Source: DATKYQ01 sp035528415 (GTDB taxonomy: Bacteria; Myxococcota; B64-G9). Taken from it: a stretch of DNA of 64,000 bases. The notes under the pieces were generated by a model. That model was given only the letters and a program-made list of their open reading frames with translations, ran no database searches and was not told where the DNA came from. A program made the position numbers and the translations under genes. This document shows positions 61,852 to 64,000 of this stretch, piece after piece. The first letter of the stretch is position 1; each line of letters opens with the position of its first letter. The DNA is taken from contig DATKYQ010000085.1 of NCBI GenBank assembly GCA_035528415.1, positions 11,217-75,216 of the forward strand. The letters are read 5' to 3'.

Positions 61852-62693
61852 GTAACGACAAGGTGGAAATAACTACGCCGGCCAAGATGAAACGGGCCGG
61901 CACACCAATCACCATGGTGACTGCCTACGACTTCCCCACCGCGCGAATCGTCGACGCGGCCGGGGTCGATACCGTGCTTGTTGGCGACAGTCTGGCAAAC
62001 GTCGTCCTGGGTCACCCGGATACTCTGAGCGTGACCGTCGACGAGATGTTGCACCACACGCGGGCCGTCTCCCGCGGGCTCGAACGCGCGCTGTTGATCG
62101 GCGACATGCCCTTCATGTCCTACAATGTGTCCGTCGAACAGGCCGTGACCAACGCCGGGCGCTTCATGAAAGAAGGCCGAGCCCAGGCGGTCAAGCTCGA
62201 GGGCGGCGGCTGGGTGGCAGAGACTGTCGCCAGGCTGACCTGCGCAGGCATCCCGGTGGTCGGCCACCTGGGCCTGACACCCCAGACGGCCGGCATGCTC
62301 GGCGGCTACCGCGTGCAGGGCAAGGACGCCGCTTCGGCACGCAGGATCCTGGAAGACTCGTTGGCCTTGCAGCAGGCCGGGGCGTTCTTGCTGGTGCTCG
62401 AGTGCGTTCCCGCCCGGCTGGGGGAGTTTATCGCGCACAAGCTGGACATTCCTGTCATCGGCATCGGCGCCGGCAGCGGCACAGACGGCCAGGTGTTGGT
62501 CTTCCACGATCTTGTGGGCATCGACGCGGGCTTCACCCCCAAGTTCGTGAAGAAGTTTGCCGACACGGGTGAGCTGATGAAAAAGGCCGTATCTAGCTAC
62601 TGCGACGAGGTGCGCCAAAGAACCTTCCCTGCCCCCGAGCACACCTTCAGCATCCCCGACGAAGAATTCGTGGCCCTTAAAAATGCGCTGTGA
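61848..62693 (+). CDS. panB: 3-methyl-2-oxobutanoate hydroxymethyltransferase
   Basis: 281 residues, full length. TMVTAYDFPTARIVDAAGVDTVLVGDSLANV is the N-terminal PanB block with the metal-binding Asp, GDMPFMSYN follows, VKLEGGGW contains the Lys/Glu of the active site, and GIGAGSGTDGQVLVFHDLVG is the C-terminal signature. It adds a hydroxymethyl from methylene-H4folate to ketoisovalerate to make ketopantoate, and so also draws on the folate pool. ATGA overlap with panE shows a coupled pair supplying CoA. Confidence 0.97.
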   Translation: MSNDKVEITTPAKMKRAGTPITMVTAYDFPTARIVDAAGVDTVLVGDSLANVVLGHPDTLSVTVDEMLHHTRAVSRGLERALLIGDMPFMSYNVSVEQAVTNAGRFMKEGRAQAVKLEGGGWVAETVARLTCAGIPVVGHLGLTPQTAGMLGGYRVQGKDAASARRILEDSLALQQAGAFLLVLECVPARLGEFIAHKLDIPVIGIGAGSGTDGQVLVFHDLVGIDAGFTPKFVKKFADTGELMKKAVSSYCDEVRQRTFPAPEHTFSIPDEEFVALKNAL

Positions 62694-63825
62694 AAGACTG
62701 GGCACTTATCGGTCTTGCGCCGCGAAGTATACGGCGCCAGTCTTATTACTTGTTATCCTGTTCGGTTCTTATTCAAAAAGCGATCCCCGGATTGCCGAAG
62801 ACCCGGGCCGGCAGGCCCTGGCCGACGGATACGAAACTCGCTACCGGATAAGGGTTCGCCCGGCAAGCTGGAAGCGTGCCAGGTTGATGCCGGATGATCC
62901 CAAAGTCGCCGGTAATGTTGTTGGTCGGCCCGGCAAGCTGCCTGACGAGTTGGTGGTCATACAGCCGGGCCGCCTGCCGCGAGTGATAGTCGAAGACGGA
63001 CCAGTCCGTGTGTTGCTGTATTACCCGAGCGCCAGCCTGAAAAGCGTTGTTATCAAATCGGCTATTCTGCAACCTGCCCCGGACAGAGTTGCTCCGGCAA
63101 CTCGGGCAGCCCTCGAAGTCGGGAGCGCTGTCGAGCGCCTGGAAGCTCGGGATGGATTCGTGCGGATTCAAACAGCAACTGGAGAATCCGGGTGGGTGAA
63201 AGTAGACTCGATCGGCAAGATGTATCTTGCCCCCAGGAATGATAGCCGCAAGAGAACTTCAGAAAAGTTGAGCGGGCACGGACATGGAGAGTCGCATCCC
63301 AACCGGGTCGGTATAACCAAGGGCAGCTGGTTGAGAGACGGGCCCGATGGCAGCGTAGTTGCCCTCGTCAAACAGAACAATATATTCTTTGCGGATAACT
63401 ATGTTGAACAGGGGGGCTGGCTCAGGCTTCGTTACTACTCTTCGTGGGGTGAGTTGGGGTTGTGGCTCGATGTCACACAACTGGCATTCAGGGAAGGCAG
63501 CTTCGGTAATCTTAGTCGACAAGGCAAGCTCTTCTGGCTCGCCCGGGACGCCGGCCGTACGGTCTGTATTCCCTGGAAGATAGAACCCAACGCAGTAAAC
63601 GAATTTGAGGGACAAATCCAGCGGTTGGGCAAGGAAGAACTGACCTATAAGTATGAATACGCCATGGGTATGCTGACTCTGACCGGCCCACTTGGTCTGG
63701 GTTCGGGTTCTTTCGAAGTGTTGGAAATCATGTCTTGCGGCAGCCAGTGCCTTCAGGTTGGCGGTAACCGCTGGTATTTCAATAAAAATACCTGTGAAGC
63801 CGATCGAATCAAAGGAGTTCGCTAG
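62683..63825 (+). CDS. SH3-like domain protein of unknown function
   Basis: 380 residues; the ATG overlaps the end of panB. A hydrophobic segment near 18-28 (APVLLLVILFGSY) may be an uncleaved signal anchor. Residues ~140-180 look like a bacterial SH3 fold (VGSAVERLEARDGFVRI, GESGWVKVDSIG), and ~215-265 show a second, similar part (LRDGPDGSVVALV, GGWLRLRYYSSWGELGLWLDV). The C-terminus is beta-rich with two Cys pairs (MSCGSQCLQVG). Such domains bind peptidoglycan or proteins in the periplasm. It is probably not metabolically linked to panB despite the overlap. Confidence 0.65.
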   Translation: MRCERLGTYRSCAAKYTAPVLLLVILFGSYSKSDPRIAEDPGRQALADGYETRYRIRVRPASWKRARLMPDDPKVAGNVVGRPGKLPDELVVIQPGRLPRVIVEDGPVRVLLYYPSASLKSVVIKSAILQPAPDRVAPATRAALEVGSAVERLEARDGFVRIQTATGESGWVKVDSIGKMYLAPRNDSRKRTSEKLSGHGHGESHPNRVGITKGSWLRDGPDGSVVALVKQNNIFFADNYVEQGGWLRLRYYSSWGELGLWLDVTQLAFREGSFGNLSRQGKLFWLARDAGRTVCIPWKIEPNAVNEFEGQIQRLGKEELTYKYEYAMGMLTLTGPLGLGSGSFEVLEIMSCGSQCLQVGGNRWYFNKNTCEADRIKGVR

Positions 63826-64000
63826 TTGCCTCAGGCTTCTCGGCCTTTCCCGGGACGGATAAGTGTCAAGTGTGATTCCTGAGAAGGAAGCCTGTATTTC
63901 AACACAGGAAATTTCTACCCGCAGCAATTGCCTGATTTTCTGAGTCACATCGCGAAATTTGTGACGCAGGCTTGAGATCGTCGAAGAGCGGTTATCAAGC
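63826..64000. other. Non-coding right edge
   Basis: No gene is supported in the last 175 bases. CCTGT (63891-63895) and ACAGG (63904-63908) can form a short stem without a T-run, which is not enough for a terminator call. Confidence 0.5.

Overview
The window reads as a chromosomal segment of a GC-rich, Gram-negative anaerobe with a deltaproteobacterial or myxobacterial-like character. Evidence for a diderm envelope is an OmpA-type protein, an outer-membrane beta-barrel and many lipoproteins with lipoboxes. Evidence for the myxobacterial flavour is a Ser/Thr kinase with an HRDVSPQN loop and PEGA tail, Cys/Asp-rich secreted proteins and a near-perfect sigma-54 promoter. Evidence for anaerobic acetyl-CoA metabolism is a complete set of core CODH/acetyl-CoA synthase genes. 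No rRNA, tRNA, CRISPR array, insertion sequence or phage gene was recognised, and no gene-free stretch exceeds about 300 bases. The species cannot be named from the sequence alone.

Layout. 1-4622: a partial carboxyltransferase gene faces a four-gene operon (acyl-CoA dehydrogenase of glutaryl-CoA dehydrogenase type, thiolase, 3-hydroxybutyryl-CoA dehydrogenase, enoyl-CoA hydratase). 4642-12512: envelope and secreted proteins (metalloprotease lipoprotein, SUMF1-fold lipoprotein, sigma-54-driven beta-barrel, large Cys-rich/beta-helix lipoprotein, TPR protein) and an aldo/keto reductase. 12674-15999: Ser/Thr kinase and TPR protein. 16025-21777: a second acyl-CoA operon with an SCP-x-like thiolase, a fusion of an HMG-CoA-synthase-like domain, DUF35 and an SDR, and a MaoC-SDR-SCP2 protein. 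21938-29417: threonine aldolase, a DUF2339-DUF3999-like fusion, an OmpA protein and an MshEN-REC-TPR protein. 29438-34463: a HipA/YjjJ-type kinase with repeats at its promoter, a lipoprotein, a repetitive Tyr-rich secreted protein and an MFS transporter. 34616-35618: folE2 and cooT. 35650-52270 (minus strand): a lipoprotein and the Wood-Ljungdahl cluster. 52457-63825: an SHMT-GcvT fusion, a CNNM/CorC-like membrane protein, a lipoprotein, two glycosyltransferases, panE-panB and an SH3-like protein.

How it fits together. The two acyl-CoA operons should generate acetyl-CoA. The CODH/ACS cluster (acsA/cooS, acsB, acsC, acsD, acsE, two cooC-type ATPases) can split or make acetyl-CoA. It contains a four-cluster ferredoxin and three subunits resembling the NADH-oxidising arm of complex I or bifurcating hydrogenases, with no hydrogenase subunit, so it probably couples CODH electrons to NAD(P). 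folD, folE2 and the SHMT-GcvT fusion supply and move one-carbon units on folate, and CooT and CooC serve nickel. The cluster could run in either direction. Fatty-acid or glutarate oxidation with acetyl-CoA cleavage is an inference.

The items most worth following up are the HMGCS-like/DUF35/SDR fusion that seems to lack the nucleophilic Cys and general-base His while sitting beside an intact thiolase, the SHMT-GcvT-GcvT fusion, the CODH-linked NuoEFG-like module with its unknown 71-residue companion, and several sharp regulatory sites.
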